Source: Moniliella sp. 'wahieum' (lineage: Eukaryota; Basidiomycota; Moniliellomycetes; Moniliellales; Moniliellaceae). Taken from it: 64,000 nucleotides of DNA. The notes below the pieces were generated by a model, which ran no database searches, had not been told where the DNA came from, and was given only the letters and a program-made list of their open reading frames with translations. Location: assembly GCA_003971905.1 (NCBI GenBank), contig RSEE01000070.1:126501-190500 (forward strand), given 5' to 3'. This document shows, piece by piece, positions 22,101 through 33,193 of this stretch. The stretch's first letter is position 1. Every line of letters starts with the position of its first letter. Made by a program: the position numbers and the translations under genes.

Positions 22101-24660
22101 CCTTCGTTCCCCAGTTTGAGCCTTTCGTCCGGTACGGCGCGCACCAGCTGTATGGGAAATATGAGTTTGAACGCGAGAAAGCTTCCAACCTGGCGTTCGC
22201 ACGTTTTGTGGACGAGACGGAGCGGCGCCCGGCTGCGCGCAAGCTTGAGTTGAACGGGTACTTGACCAAACCTGTCACCCGCCTGGCGCGGTACCCCCTC
22301 CTGTTGCAGGAGGTGTTGAAGCACACGCCTGCCTCGAGTCCTGACAAGGAAGACTTGCCCAAGGTGATTGAGATGATCAAGGGGTTCCTCTCCAAAGTCA
22401 ACGCCGAGACGGGCAAATCGGCCAATACATTCCATCTGGCCCAGCTGGACCAACAGCTGATGTTCAAACCGGGCGAGGCGGTCGACTTGCGTTTGCGAGA
22501 TCCGATGCGGGAGCTGGCCTTCCAAGGTGGACTTAAGCGACGCGCGGGCCCCCAGTCGGAGTCGTCAGAGCTGCAGGTGTTCTTGTTTGATCACGCGCTG
22601 CTACTCACCAAGCCCAAGACGGTCAACAAGCAAGAGTTTTACAAGGTAACACGGAAGGTATGTCTTTTGTCCACCTCTTCTTTGCGATATTTATATGAGG
22701 ATGATTCTAATTTGCGTTTCCACAGCCCATCCCATTGGAGCTACTGGTTGTGACGGTGTACGATGAGCTACCCTCGTCGGGTAAAAGCAACCAAACAAGA
22801 GTCAAAACGTCGGCCAGCAAACTGTCGACTGGGCAACGGTTGGAGAGTGTCATGGTAACGGGTGCTCCGAAACAGGACGCCAAGCAGGGCTATGCTCTGA
22901 CTCTTACCCGCCTGGGGCAACGGGTACACACTTACCCTCTGGGCATCGACCTATGTGGCGCGGCAGAAGTGGATGGAACATATCGAGGCGCGGCAAGATG
23001 CACTGCGTGCCCGGAGCAATCTTTTCTCAGCCGTTCCGATGAGCGAACATTTCTTCCAGGCTTCTCACCGTCGCGCTTCATGTGCCGTGCCTTTGACTTT
23101 GGGCGAAGAATTATCTATGGTGCGCACGACGGCGTCTACCTCTCTGAGTTACGAGAACGAGCACGCAGCCCCATTAAGGTTTTGCCCTTGGCCAACGTAA
23201 CTCAGATCGACGTACTGGAAGAGTTCCAAGTGTTGATTGTGTTGGCCGACAGAACCCTGCATACGTTCATGCTGGATGCGCTTGACCCTCAAGACCCCTT
23301 GGGCAACCTCAAACGGGGAAAGCGCATCCAGGGGTTGGTCACTTTCTTCCGTGCAGGGACCTGTCTGGGTAGGACATTGGTATGCCTGGTCAAGTCGTCC
23401 CCTGTCCCAAGCTCGACGATCCGTACACTTGAACCCGTCGAGCGCGCCACCAGCGACCGTACAGTGCTCAATACGCCGATCCAGTCGCCCGGTGCCCAAG
23501 GGAGCGAGCGGAAACAAGGCCAAGCGTCCTGGATTGCAGAAGCTGCTCCAGGGCCCGCCTGGGCAGAGTGAGGCTCTTCGGGTTTCAAAGAATTTTACGT
23601 TCCGATGGAGTCCACTTCGGTTCACTTTCTCAAGTCGAAGCTCTGTATCGCAGCTACGAAGGGGTTCGAAATTGTCGACCTTGAGACGCTTGACACGCAA
23701 GCCCTTCTGGACCCGGCCGACACGTCACTCGACTTTGTCTTCCGCAAAGAGGGACTCAAGCCGATTGCCATATATCGCATTCACCGCGAGTTTCTGCTCT
23801 GTTATGACGGTACGTATGCACTGTGCCTTATGTTTGGTTGCATAATACTGACCCCTTTCTTCAGAGTTTGCCTTCTACGTCAACAAGACCGGCTGGCGCT
23901 CCAAGGGGAAGTGGCTCATTCAGTGGGAAGGGCACCCTACTGCGTTTGCGTTGCACTACCCCTACGTGCTGGCCTTTGACCCTGCGTTTATTGAGGTGCA
24001 TCATGTGGGTACCGGTGCGCTCCACCAGGTCATCACGGGAGCACGATCAAGTGTCTATTCTCGGATGTTCCGCCCTATGCCTCCAGCGCAACAGGCGGCG
24101 ATACGAGCAGCACAAGCGCAGTTCCATGCCCTCCAACTCCAAGGCAGTGTGCCTCCGGGTAACATACCCCAGCAGATGATGCCACCCCAGCACCTCCAGA
24201 CTCAACAATCTCACGTCCAGGGCAGATACAGGCGTATCGCGGGGCTCAGCCTACTGGACCCCGACTGGGCCGTCTGCTGGTACGCACCGGAGGCTAACAT
24301 GTCACCCTCGCGAAGAAGCATGACCCACCTTCCCGGGTCCGCCCCTGGTCGACCTCCTGGCCCACCGATGCCTGTCCCACCGCCAATCAACTCTATGTGG
24401 GAGTCGGTCCATGCGTCGCGCACACACATTGTCTTTTCTGCTGGTTCATCCGTCTTTTGCATCCGGCGGGTTACCCCCCCCGCCGCACCTCCATCGGCTT
24501 CGCTGCAACACCGACCGCTACCTGTACATATGATGCCTCTATCCCTCCTGGTGCACCTGGGCATCCTCATCATCCCCTCCTGGGCCGATGTCAAGACCGG
24601 CCCACTACACAGGGGGGGGTTCAACTGCAGTCGTATGCTCCCTCCTACCGCCTTCCCTAG
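19174..24660 (+). CDS. ROM2: ROM2-type Rho1 guanine nucleotide exchange factor (DEP-DH-PH-CNH; frameshifted in assembly)
   Basis: This GEF activates Rho1 in the cell-wall integrity pathway at the plasma membrane. The start MDKRTAAFENIFGRSS opens a long P/S-rich disordered region (to about 20850). A DEP domain lies at about 20880-21130 (KDGLRYKDAFDGQDA, then LLLGRSLDAQKFFHDVTYD). The DH catalytic domain is at 21850-22450 (LNEVVTERNFVHDLEYLRD, LFWNVEEILSVNERLCEAL, LNGYLTKPVTRLARYPLLLQ). The PH domain spans the first intron (LQVFLFDHALLLTKPK). The CNH domain is at about 23070-24050 and contains the second intron (FLLCYDE-FAFYVNKTGW, then YPYVLAFDPAFIEVHHV). A Q/P-rich tail probably ends at the TAG at 24658-24660 (SYAPSYRLP). 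At least six frame changes occur. This domain order is diagnostic for Rom1/Rom2. Confidence 0.92.
22658..22725 (+). other. ROM2 intron 1, 68 nt
   Basis: The donor is GTATGT, the branch-like site GATTCTAAT and the acceptor TTTCCACAG. It joins KVTRK to PIPLELLVV inside the PH domain. Confidence 0.88.
23810..23864 (+). other. ROM2 intron 2, 55 nt
   Basis: The donor is GTACGT, the branch site TACTGAC and the acceptor TTCTTCAG. It joins FLLCYDE to FAFYVNKTGW in the CNH domain. Confidence 0.9.
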
Positions 24661-25557
24661 GACTGTCGTCTTGCCGGCTGCTGCAGCACGCGCGTCTCTT
24701 CCCCCCAATCACACCCACCGGACTCTCTCTTCTGCCTCTGTATTAACTCAGTGTTTGACCACCCGTCACTTCAATCGCGTGTTGGGTATTGTACGGTCAG
24801 AGGATCTCTTTCGGCCTTTGCTTTCGGTCTTTCCACAGGCCTGCTCCCTGCCCCTCTCTCTACCCCTATCTCCTGCGTCTTTGTTGCATCTCATCGAGCC
24901 TCACTCTCTTCATTGGTAGCGCTGCCTCCCTTCCCCCCCTTCCATTGGTTATACGTAGCCTTGCACTTGCATACTTGGGCACTTGTGGGCAATTGATGGG
25001 GCAAAGAAAGCATCTTGAAGCTTGACTGCACACCTGAGAAAAACAGGCGGCGTAGCTGGTATCCCTCCTAGGGGCTAAAACCGGGAGACGGTCCCATAGT
25101 GTGGGGTAAATCACCTCCACCAATTAGTAACCACTCAGCGTCGAAATGGGCCGAGGCGGCGGAATAGCCCACACAGCGGAATTGTGGAGCGGGTGGAGGC
25201 CGGGCACTGGCTCTGTGTCGAGCGTCGCGCCCACACGAGGGGGGGCTACGTGTCGCCCAGGTGGGGGTATAAAACCCCGGCTGGCCGCCGTCGCAACTTG
25301 ACTCTTTTCCCCATCCTTGTGCACGGCCTTACCGCTCAAACTGTGAAGTTCCGACTGAGTTGAGCGCTTTGCTGATACGCAAACAAACTACCATACTCGT
25401 TCCCTGCGCTCCTAGGGTGCAGGGGCAATTTTCTGCCTTTTGCCCTCTCCCGGGAGTGGCTCGCATTGCATTCCGCATGATACCTCTGCCTCCAAACAAC
25501 AGCCAGCAACAGATGCCGTAGCCGCCCATGTGTAGGTGGACCTAGGTGGTGCTCCCG
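24661..25557. other. Intergenic with an orphan promoter-like segment
   Basis: There is no supported gene. At 25268-25274 a TATAAAA follows a GC-rich stretch with an ACCAAT-like element (25117) and precedes a pyrimidine-rich stretch. This has the look of a core promoter or an LTR U3/R region facing right, yet no credible plus-strand gene follows. Confidence 0.45.
25268..25274 (+). promoter_or_regulatory. TATA box without an obvious gene
   Basis: TATAAAA in the context GGGGGTATAAAACCCC is followed about 40 bases later by CTTGACTCTTTTCCCC, a plausible initiation region. Confidence 0.4.
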
Positions 25558-26220
25558 TCAGGTGGCCAGCCGTTGGACTTGGTTCAGGTTCACAGACGTG
25601 CGATGAAGTTGGGTCGTTGCGTGTGGGCGGGCACTCGGGCGATGCAGGCTATGCCACCAGCTTTTTACGGGACGAGCGCTCCAAGCCCATGGCGGCCGAG
25701 CAAGTGAACGACAGCACAACATATTTGGAGTCCAACACTGTGCGAACGGCAAGGGTATCAGCATCTTCTGCTTTCCCAATCTCTCACTGGTCAGCGTAGT
25801 TGGCGTGCACTGCACGCGGGCGCCCGGGAAGCCACTAGTTGATGGCCATGGTCCACTGACAGCGACAAGGGCATCTTTCCGGCACGCCTTGCCCGGCGTC
25901 GCGCAGGGCAGCCAGCGAAGCCTACTCAGATTGGGGGGGTAGAGCGATGGGATTTCGGACGCAAGGACGCAAGGAACGAGAGTGGCACCAAGAGCGGCAC
26001 TTAGGATCCACCAAGGCAATGCAGGCGATTGTTCCTTAACCCTGAAGCACTTGGCAACAGGGGCGCTGGTAGAGGCTGATGTTGATGGCTGCGGAGACGA
26101 GACGGGATAGTTGAAACATTGGTGGACGAAATGCAATGTTGCAAGTGACGCCAACTTGGGATGCTCAGTATATACACCGGGTGGAGCACTTGTGGTGCTC
26201 ACCACGGCCAACATCCACAT
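25558..26220 (-). CDS. Doubtful minus-strand ORF, function unknown
   Basis: This is a 220-codon open frame with no domain I recognise. A hydrophobic stretch (PWWILSAALGATLVPCVLA) lies near residue 70. In another frame an ATG at 26119 starts a basic, amphipathic-looking peptide (MFQLSRLVSAAINISLYQR). It resembles a mitochondrial presequence and lies about 50 bases after a TATATA motif at 26168-26174. Farther down a third frame reads AEDADTLAVRTVLDSKYVV. These could be pieces of one frameshifted gene, or chance. Everything downstream to 33 kb is gene-poor. Confidence 0.25.
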   Translation of the reverse strand: MWMLAVVSTTSAPPGVYTEHPKLASLATLHFVHQCFNYPVSSPQPSTSASTSAPVAKCFRVKEQSPALPWWILSAALGATLVPCVLASEIPSLYPPNLSRLRWLPCATPGKACRKDALVAVSGPWPSTSGFPGARVQCTPTTLTSERLGKQKMLIPLPFAQCWTPNMLCCRSLARPPWAWSARPVKSWWHSLHRPSARPHATTQLHRTSVNLNQVQRLAT

Positions 26221-29200
26221 CCTGCGCGCTCAGTACGCTCAGTCGTCGGGTACAAGGACCTCCAAGGGACCCCCCCTCAAAACCAACCCCCACATCCACG
26301 AGATAGTTGCCGTCGCCGAAGGGAGGCAGTCTTCATCGAATGTGGACTTTGTTTACGACGGTGTGCTAATGAGCAAAAGATGAGCTAATAAGAGGTGCCC
26401 CCAAATTCATGTGTCCATTTCGGTGGGATCCAATTGTGGCTACTGTATAGTATGTTGGGGATGGTTCACCGCTCGAATGTTTTCCACGCTCCATTGTATC
26501 GACACGGGTTGCATCCGGGTTGGAAGCGGATGGCGCACCAGAGGATCCTAATAACCTCTAATGGCGGCTCCCCTTCTGATTTTTCCTAACCGGGTTTTGG
26601 CGCCAACAAGCGCCCTTTATGGTGTGATATATGATAAGAGTGTCCCTCAGGTCTGATCTCCTCATAATATATACAGGGACCATCTCACTATACAAGGGCC
26701 AGAAAGGAATCTCCCGGCCCACAAGAAATCTGGAAGAGATGATTGCGAACAGTGAGATCTTATTGTTGTTTTAATGGCGTGAACGTTCTGTTGTGGTGGT
26801 TGGGAGACGCCTTGTGCATTTTCAACTATACAATGTGTCTCTTCGTCAACACAATACCAGCTCGGTTTCATACGCGAGCCGTTTAAGAAATGGATAGAGT
26901 AGAATAGTCGTCTCAGTCTCTGCCATCATGTATCAACAACGACGGAAGTGCATTTTTGAGGCTAGACATCCTGTGATGTTTGAAATAAAGGCAAGCCTCG
27001 CAGAAAGGCTCCCCATTGCAGCTCTGCCATCAGCTCTGAGTAATACTACCAGCCACAAAGTGCGCATGGTAATTATACATGGATGAAAAAAGCTGTAAGA
27101 ACAATCCAGGTGCGCCACAGGAAAGGGATGTGTGTCGCTGATCATTTCTCCCCTGATGCCAGTGAGCGCTCACGTCATGTTAAAACATTTCGAGGCAGCA
27201 CTGAGCGCACTCTGCAGACTGAGTGGACTTCAACTAAACGCCAAACATATAATCCACGGGACTGACGATACCGTCAAGATGACATGCCGACGGAGAAGAA
27301 GGGCGGTCTTTATGGGTACCAGTGGGAGAATGCAATAGATGCGAGAGAATACACTCATACCGACATAAAGACGTCTATGCGTTATGAATAGACGGGGAGG
27401 GAAAGTGGCACGATATGCGTAACACACCAACAACAACCTAAGGTGAAGACAAGTGAAATACATGGTGACGGGAAGTCATTGATATGGTGCGTTGATGTGA
27501 CACCGCGATATCTCTGCGAGATATGAGATGTACTAACCCTATATAAATGTAAGACCGTCGACGATACTTCCGCTTTCACGTTTTCATTAATAACCTCCTT
27601 CTGGTTTATCATGCACAGTTATTCCACAGAATGACACGGCCCATAGAAGAGATACATACTGTGAATCCGATTACCATCGACACAGTGATACAGGCTGTAC
27701 CGCAAGCAGCAGGCATTCTGCCGAGCCGCCGATGATCCAATGACTTTTCTTGCGTTAAGACTGGCATTATACATTACACCATGACGACTGTATAGCAACC
27801 TCTGACTGTGAGAGACAATGAAGCGTATAACTGCTCTCACATGTACCGTCGGCAATTCGCGTGAGCAAATAAAAGTATAGAAGCGGTTGTGTCCCGCCTG
27901 AAAGTGACTAGTAGGCCAGGCAACAGACGGAGTGCAGAGCGCGCACTATAGCAAAAAACCACTCAAAACAACCTAGGGAAGCACCCAATGCTACATGATG
28001 CATGATGTGTGGGACAAAGTATACTTGGTATATCTTCTCCTACCAATTAAGAGCTCTGATGATGATGAACAAAATTGTTTTCATCTCCTCAACACAAGAA
28101 CACTATGATTGATTGATTTTGCCATTCTCTCTCCCCTCCTGTGTAGTTCAATTTTTTGCACCACCATATATATTCCCAAACAGCCGCGTCTGGGTCCTCT
28201 GCCTCACCGACAGAAACAACCTTTCGTCATTTCCTTCGTCATCAACGCTAAACGTTGAAACGTCTCTTCAAGCTTCAAGCCGTAAGGTGTCTTTCTATTC
28301 TCTGACCGTCAGAGGGCCACATTTCCTTTTTTCTATATTCCTTTCACAAGCCCATCCCCACAGGCTCTCCCCCGCATTTTTGTGGTAGCAGGGGGGAGGG
28401 CACATCAGGGTATCCACACTGTCTGTATCGGGCTGTTCAGCATCTGGAGTGCACAATCTGTGCAGATCTGAGTGATATGACATGTGACAATTGATGATAT
28501 GGTTAAAACTACTATATAATATTCAGTGCTAGTGAGTAGTAGTAATACTCACTCAGTTTGAAGTATCCACTCAGTGAAGAGGTGTCGATGGGGCTGCTTA
28601 TCAGTAAGACCTAGAGCTGCGGACTGTGGAGGAGGAAGAATGCGAGATTACTTCTCTAAAATGACTGCGGGAGCAATTGTAACATGCAAGGGGATACATA
28701 TCTATAGCTAACTGTCCCGAATTAATGGAGACCACACTCCTATTACCCATTTAGAGAGCGACTACTCTTTTAGAATGTGGGTCCAATAGGGTAGAGTATA
28801 AGGTCTAAGATATAAGACCTTATCGATCCATCACGAGCACCATCTGTGCCGTCACATTCATATACATTTACGCTGTTCGAGAGATCTTTGGATTACGCGC
28901 TTTCGATCTTAGAGGTCAACCAGAACTATAATAGATGGGAAAATAAACGGCCGAACGTCAGTCTTCGCTTCAGCGCTGGGCTGTATACACCTGCATAAGC
29001 ATAGGGAAGGTGTGTGACATATGTGACATGTGACGCCGGCCAAACATGCATCTTGCTGTTTCCAATCCTTTGGTCGGTCGCATGTGATGCATGCGACATG
29101 TGACGGAGGAGGAGAGACTTTTACCCTACCTGTTCGGAGGACAGAGCATCATATCATAGCCTGTCTATTAATGTATAGCTTTGAAGTTCGAGGGTATGAG

Positions 29201-32200
29201 GCCATGAGCGCGTGAGCGCTGAGCGGGAGTGTGTGGCGTCGTCTGGAAGTGATTTATAGGATTAGCGCTTGGGTGGCGATTTAGTCATCACACTATACGC
29301 AATGCAAACTTTTCCCTTCAAGTATGTGAAGATGGCCCTTGCCTGAGGTTGAAAAGGGAGCTGGGCCAGGCTGAGCAGGAGAGGGAAGTCTCAGCTTTTG
29401 GGCTTTCAACGCGCTAGTTACAACTGAGAGGAAGAAAATTATTACCGTCAGGATTTCTGTGAGGCAAGCCAGTTACTGTGATAATGCCGACAGAAGTAGA
29501 GGGCAGATCCTACAGTATACCTTCGACATCTTCTTCACCCCCTTGGACATGCGAAAGCGGTGTCGTTCTGCCTGTGTCCGGGAAGGCAAAGAATGCTGTG
29601 GTGTGACCGGGGTAACCACAAAACAACTGTGGATTGTACCCTACTCTTAGTTGTATAGCCGAGCATCCAACTCATGACGGAATAACTTCTGGGAGGGAGG
29701 GAGGGGACAGTGCGCATGCGACACTTAATTCATACTCGTTCAGGCTGTGGAGTTCATCTCGTTCATCTGTAACCTGATGGGCCCTGTGATCACTCCGATG
29801 GCGCTGGGGATCCAATTGAAAATACATGCACCTACTATGAAACAGCTCAGTCAGCAGGTTGACGACATTGACGGTAAAAACACCGTCACTGGTGCGCACC
29901 AATACGGTCAAATGGTCCAAACAACACCACACGATTGCAATATCATGAGAAGGCAGCAGCGCAGATGCACACAGCTATTTACAGCTATTTAAGCGGAGGG
30001 TTATGCCCGTGGGCGTGACGGTTTACATTTAAGAATGATGATGATGCGCATGTCAAGGCTTCCCGTGAAAAGGAATCGTAGGCCTCCAGTTTGACCTGAA
30101 GATCAGAGAGGTCGAAAGGTAACCATCAATGGCGCGCCTTTTAAAGTCGATCGTCGCAGTCAAGGAGCTGAAAACGGGTTTGACTGACCCTGGCGATCAG
30201 AAGCACCCATTTTTTTGTCCGGGAGCCCAGTCAGCTACTCAGCCCTGCTGAGCCGACGGAAGGGCAGTAAGTCCCGAGAACCAGTACGACCGGGATCCGA
30301 CGGTTACCGGTTAGGCTGAAGACGATTGATATGCCGAACGGAGTTGTTTTGACGGTTTGACGTTGACCGTTGACCCGTCTCGAAAAGTTTTTTCGGTGTG
30401 GATACGGCCATCGCGCCCATCGGGGGAAAAGCAGCAGTAACGGCCGCACCGAGAGTTATATATATCCAGCTGATGAAAGGGCCGAAAAACGCACGATGCA
30501 TGATGTGTGTATAGGCGTTGACATCATCTTATTTTCAACGCACCGCGTGGGTAGTTGGGACGCTGGGTAGTTGGGAGGCAGATGAACATGGGGCCTGGGG
30601 AGGGGAACCGTGGGGAGTCTGCGTGTGGATGCCATTATTGCTGAAGGTGGAAAGCGATGATCGCACGGTCACCACGATCGGTCTCCTGCATGAAGCGGTT
30701 CCCATGAAACGATTTGCTTTTCACGAGGCTTGAAGCTTGAGCTGAAGTGGAGTACAACGGCCAATTTGTATTGCATTCTCAGTTGATGAGTGGACGTTCG
30801 ATGGAGGAGCGCATCTGCGCCTGAGCCCGCCTGAGCTCATGAGGCAAGTGATGGTGTGGGCGCTGGAGTTGGCCAACGGGGGGGGGATACGATGAAAAGG
30901 ATTGGAGGAAGGGTGCGTCATCGCGTGATTGGCGTGATTAATGATTGCTCCGGGATATAGAATCAGAGGCACTACAAGGGCTGATGCATGATGCATGATG
31001 GGGCACACCAGCACACGCTCCGTACGCAGTACTCCCAGGTGAGGTCACTGAGTACTCATCGCTTCTTTCCTTAGTTTGCCGTCGGCCGCGGAGAACCGGG
31101 AGGGTATTAGCTAGAAGAGGGTTTTGACGTTTGGCAAAGAAGGCATGCCGCGCAGCCGTGGACCAGGTGAACGTTGAGCGAACGGTGAACGAAGGGGGCA
31201 CGTGATGCAAAGAAGTGGATGCGATAACGCGAGGGTGCGGCAGACAGCCGGGCGAGATAATCGATGATCGATGAGATCTGAGATTGAATATTGATGAGTC
31301 GATGACTATGATCGATGATCGATGAGATCTGAGATCTGGATCCGATCGAATTCAGAGCATTAATTGGGTCGCGGGAGCGCGGGAGCCCCAACGTCCAAAA
31401 CCGGCCCGAGCCTGACGCACCTGATGCATGATGCCAGATGCCTGATACGTGATGCATGATGGTATGATGGTGGCCGGTCGGAGACGAGTAGAGGGAGGTT
31501 GGGCTGGGTCCCCAACAGGGCTGGGACTCTGTTTATGTTGCTGTACGTTTTGATAACGCAGGGATAATATGTTTGCTAAAGAGTTTCTATTGACAATGGA
31601 ACGGGACACGACAATGATTCAGAAGGCAGCAGAAAAACCGTCCGAACTCAGAACTCAGGACTCAGAAACTCAGAACACCCCGACAGACCCGGCCCTACCA
31701 ATCTTCTGCCCGCCTGCAGCAACCAACGTACAGCTAAAGCAAAACGTGGCCCTATATCTCCCCTCTGGTGTACTGCTGTCGCGGTTGGCGCAGACAAAGC
31801 GTGTACGTACTGCGCCTTGTCGCTTTGGCGGTGGTATAGATAGAACCTCTCCACACGCAATTATGCTTTACCGTTGGCTGAATAGATTCGAGAATGGCTG
31901 AAAGGCAGATTAGTTTCCCAGGGCCCAATAAGGCGCCCAGACGCTCCATCCCGCAATGCGTGATGCATGAGCGCGAGCGCTGAGCCCTCGGCGCAGCTGA
32001 TGCAACGCCACACTCGCGCCCTGCCTCATTCAGATCTCAGAAGGGACCGGTGTCAGGAACGAGGCAAGGGATGGGATGGGCTGCCATGTATTGCCAGCTC
32101 AGCGAATCAGACATGCCCGCTCCCAACAAGCATCGCATGCCGCATCAGACCACTCTTGGGGGGCGGTGGAGCGGTTGAGGATATAGGCCCAACCCCATCA

Positions 32201-33193
32201 GCCTCTGGGCAAGCGCCTCGATGCGTGCACCGAATGCATGATACCAGCCAGTGGTCTTCCTCAACCAGTGATCAGTGACTTGAGTGACAGGTGACCCAAT
32301 GCGGGGCACCACTGCGGGCTAGTCATCACTAGCATTACTAGCTTTCCCAGGTAAGAGAGTGCACTGTAGCTTACTAGCTACTTGCTCACTAGTTACTAGT
32401 TCTAGTTACCTAGTTACCTGTGTTGAGCAGCAAGGGTGACCGGTGATGCTGATGGTGGTCTACGATGGGCAGATGCCAGTGGGTGTGATTCGAATGGGCA
32501 CTGCGTAATGCGCGTCTACATTCCGAGGCGATAAGATCGTGATGTGTGATGCTGCGACGCCTAAAGCTTGTGACGTAGCCGTTGGGATGCATGATGCGTG
32601 GTGCTGCTGAGCCTCTGAGCCAGCGCAGGCCGGCGCTGAGGAGTGCCGGCTGAAGCTGCCCTCCAGCAATGCAAGCACTGGAGGGCACTAACCGCTGTAC
32701 AGGCTGTACAAGCAGCCCGAGTCCTGCCGATCGAACACGGCCAGCGGCCTGTGCGTCGGGGGGCGCGTGGCAGCCACTGCGGCACTGTCCCCCCCCCGGC
32801 CGAATGCAGGGCCAGGGCCGCAGTGGGCTGGGGCATGGGCGCGCTGTGCGGGTGGGTCCACTGGCTGCAGCCCACCGCCCTCCGCCCCGGTCACCCATCC
32901 TGCATCATGCATCCCACCTCACACGTCGGAGGGCAGGGCTAGCCAGCTGTGGGCTGGTGCGGGTGTGCGGGTGTATGCTGGGTGGGCAGGTTGGCGTACT
33001 AAGTGCTAAGTAAGTACGCTTCGCTCTAATCTCATAAAGGGTGGGAACGACGGCTGTGCTGCGGCAGCACACCCCTGCAGTCCCTCCATCCGTCTCCATA
33101 GGCTGCGTCCATCTTCCGCCCCACTCCATCCATCTCCGCCCCTTCCACCCCCACCCCCTTGCCCAGCTCCCACGCCTTCCTTTTGCGGTGGTC
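26221..33193. other. Gene-poor block of about 7 kb with short degenerate repeats
   Basis: I found no conserved coding segment on either strand. The block is AT-richer than the genes around it, and most ORFs are under 120 codons. The word TGATGCATGATG or close variants recurs at about 27998, 30492, 30981, 31420, 31450, 31962 and 32585. An ATCGATGATCGATGAGATCTGAGA unit occurs twice (about 31258 and 31310). A CACTAGC/CTAGTTAC-rich stretch lies at 32320-32415. The last 250 bp before 33194 are pyrimidine-rich and probably the PPS1 promoter. Confidence 0.6.
31256..31335. repeat. Two copies of a GATGATCGATGAGATCTGAGA unit
   Basis: Near-identical segments at about 31260-31282 and 31312-31334 are separated by a GATGAGTCGATGA spacer. 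The units are rich in the palindromes ATCGAT and AGATCT. Confidence 0.7.

Noticed and set aside
25950-26020. Integrin-like membrane anchor (PWWILSAALG) in the 25.6-26.2 kb ORF
   Set aside because: The resemblance is limited to the PWWI start of one hydrophobic stretch, and nothing else in the ORF supports an integrin.
27132-27338. Short frame resembling reverse transcriptase (FEAALSALCRLSGLQLNAKH)
   Set aside because: The similarity covers about 20 residues only, lacks the catalytic F-x-D-D box, and nothing collinear lies around it.
31256-31335. CRISPR-like direct repeats
   Set aside because: There are only two units, no unique spacers of constant size, and the genome is eukaryotic.
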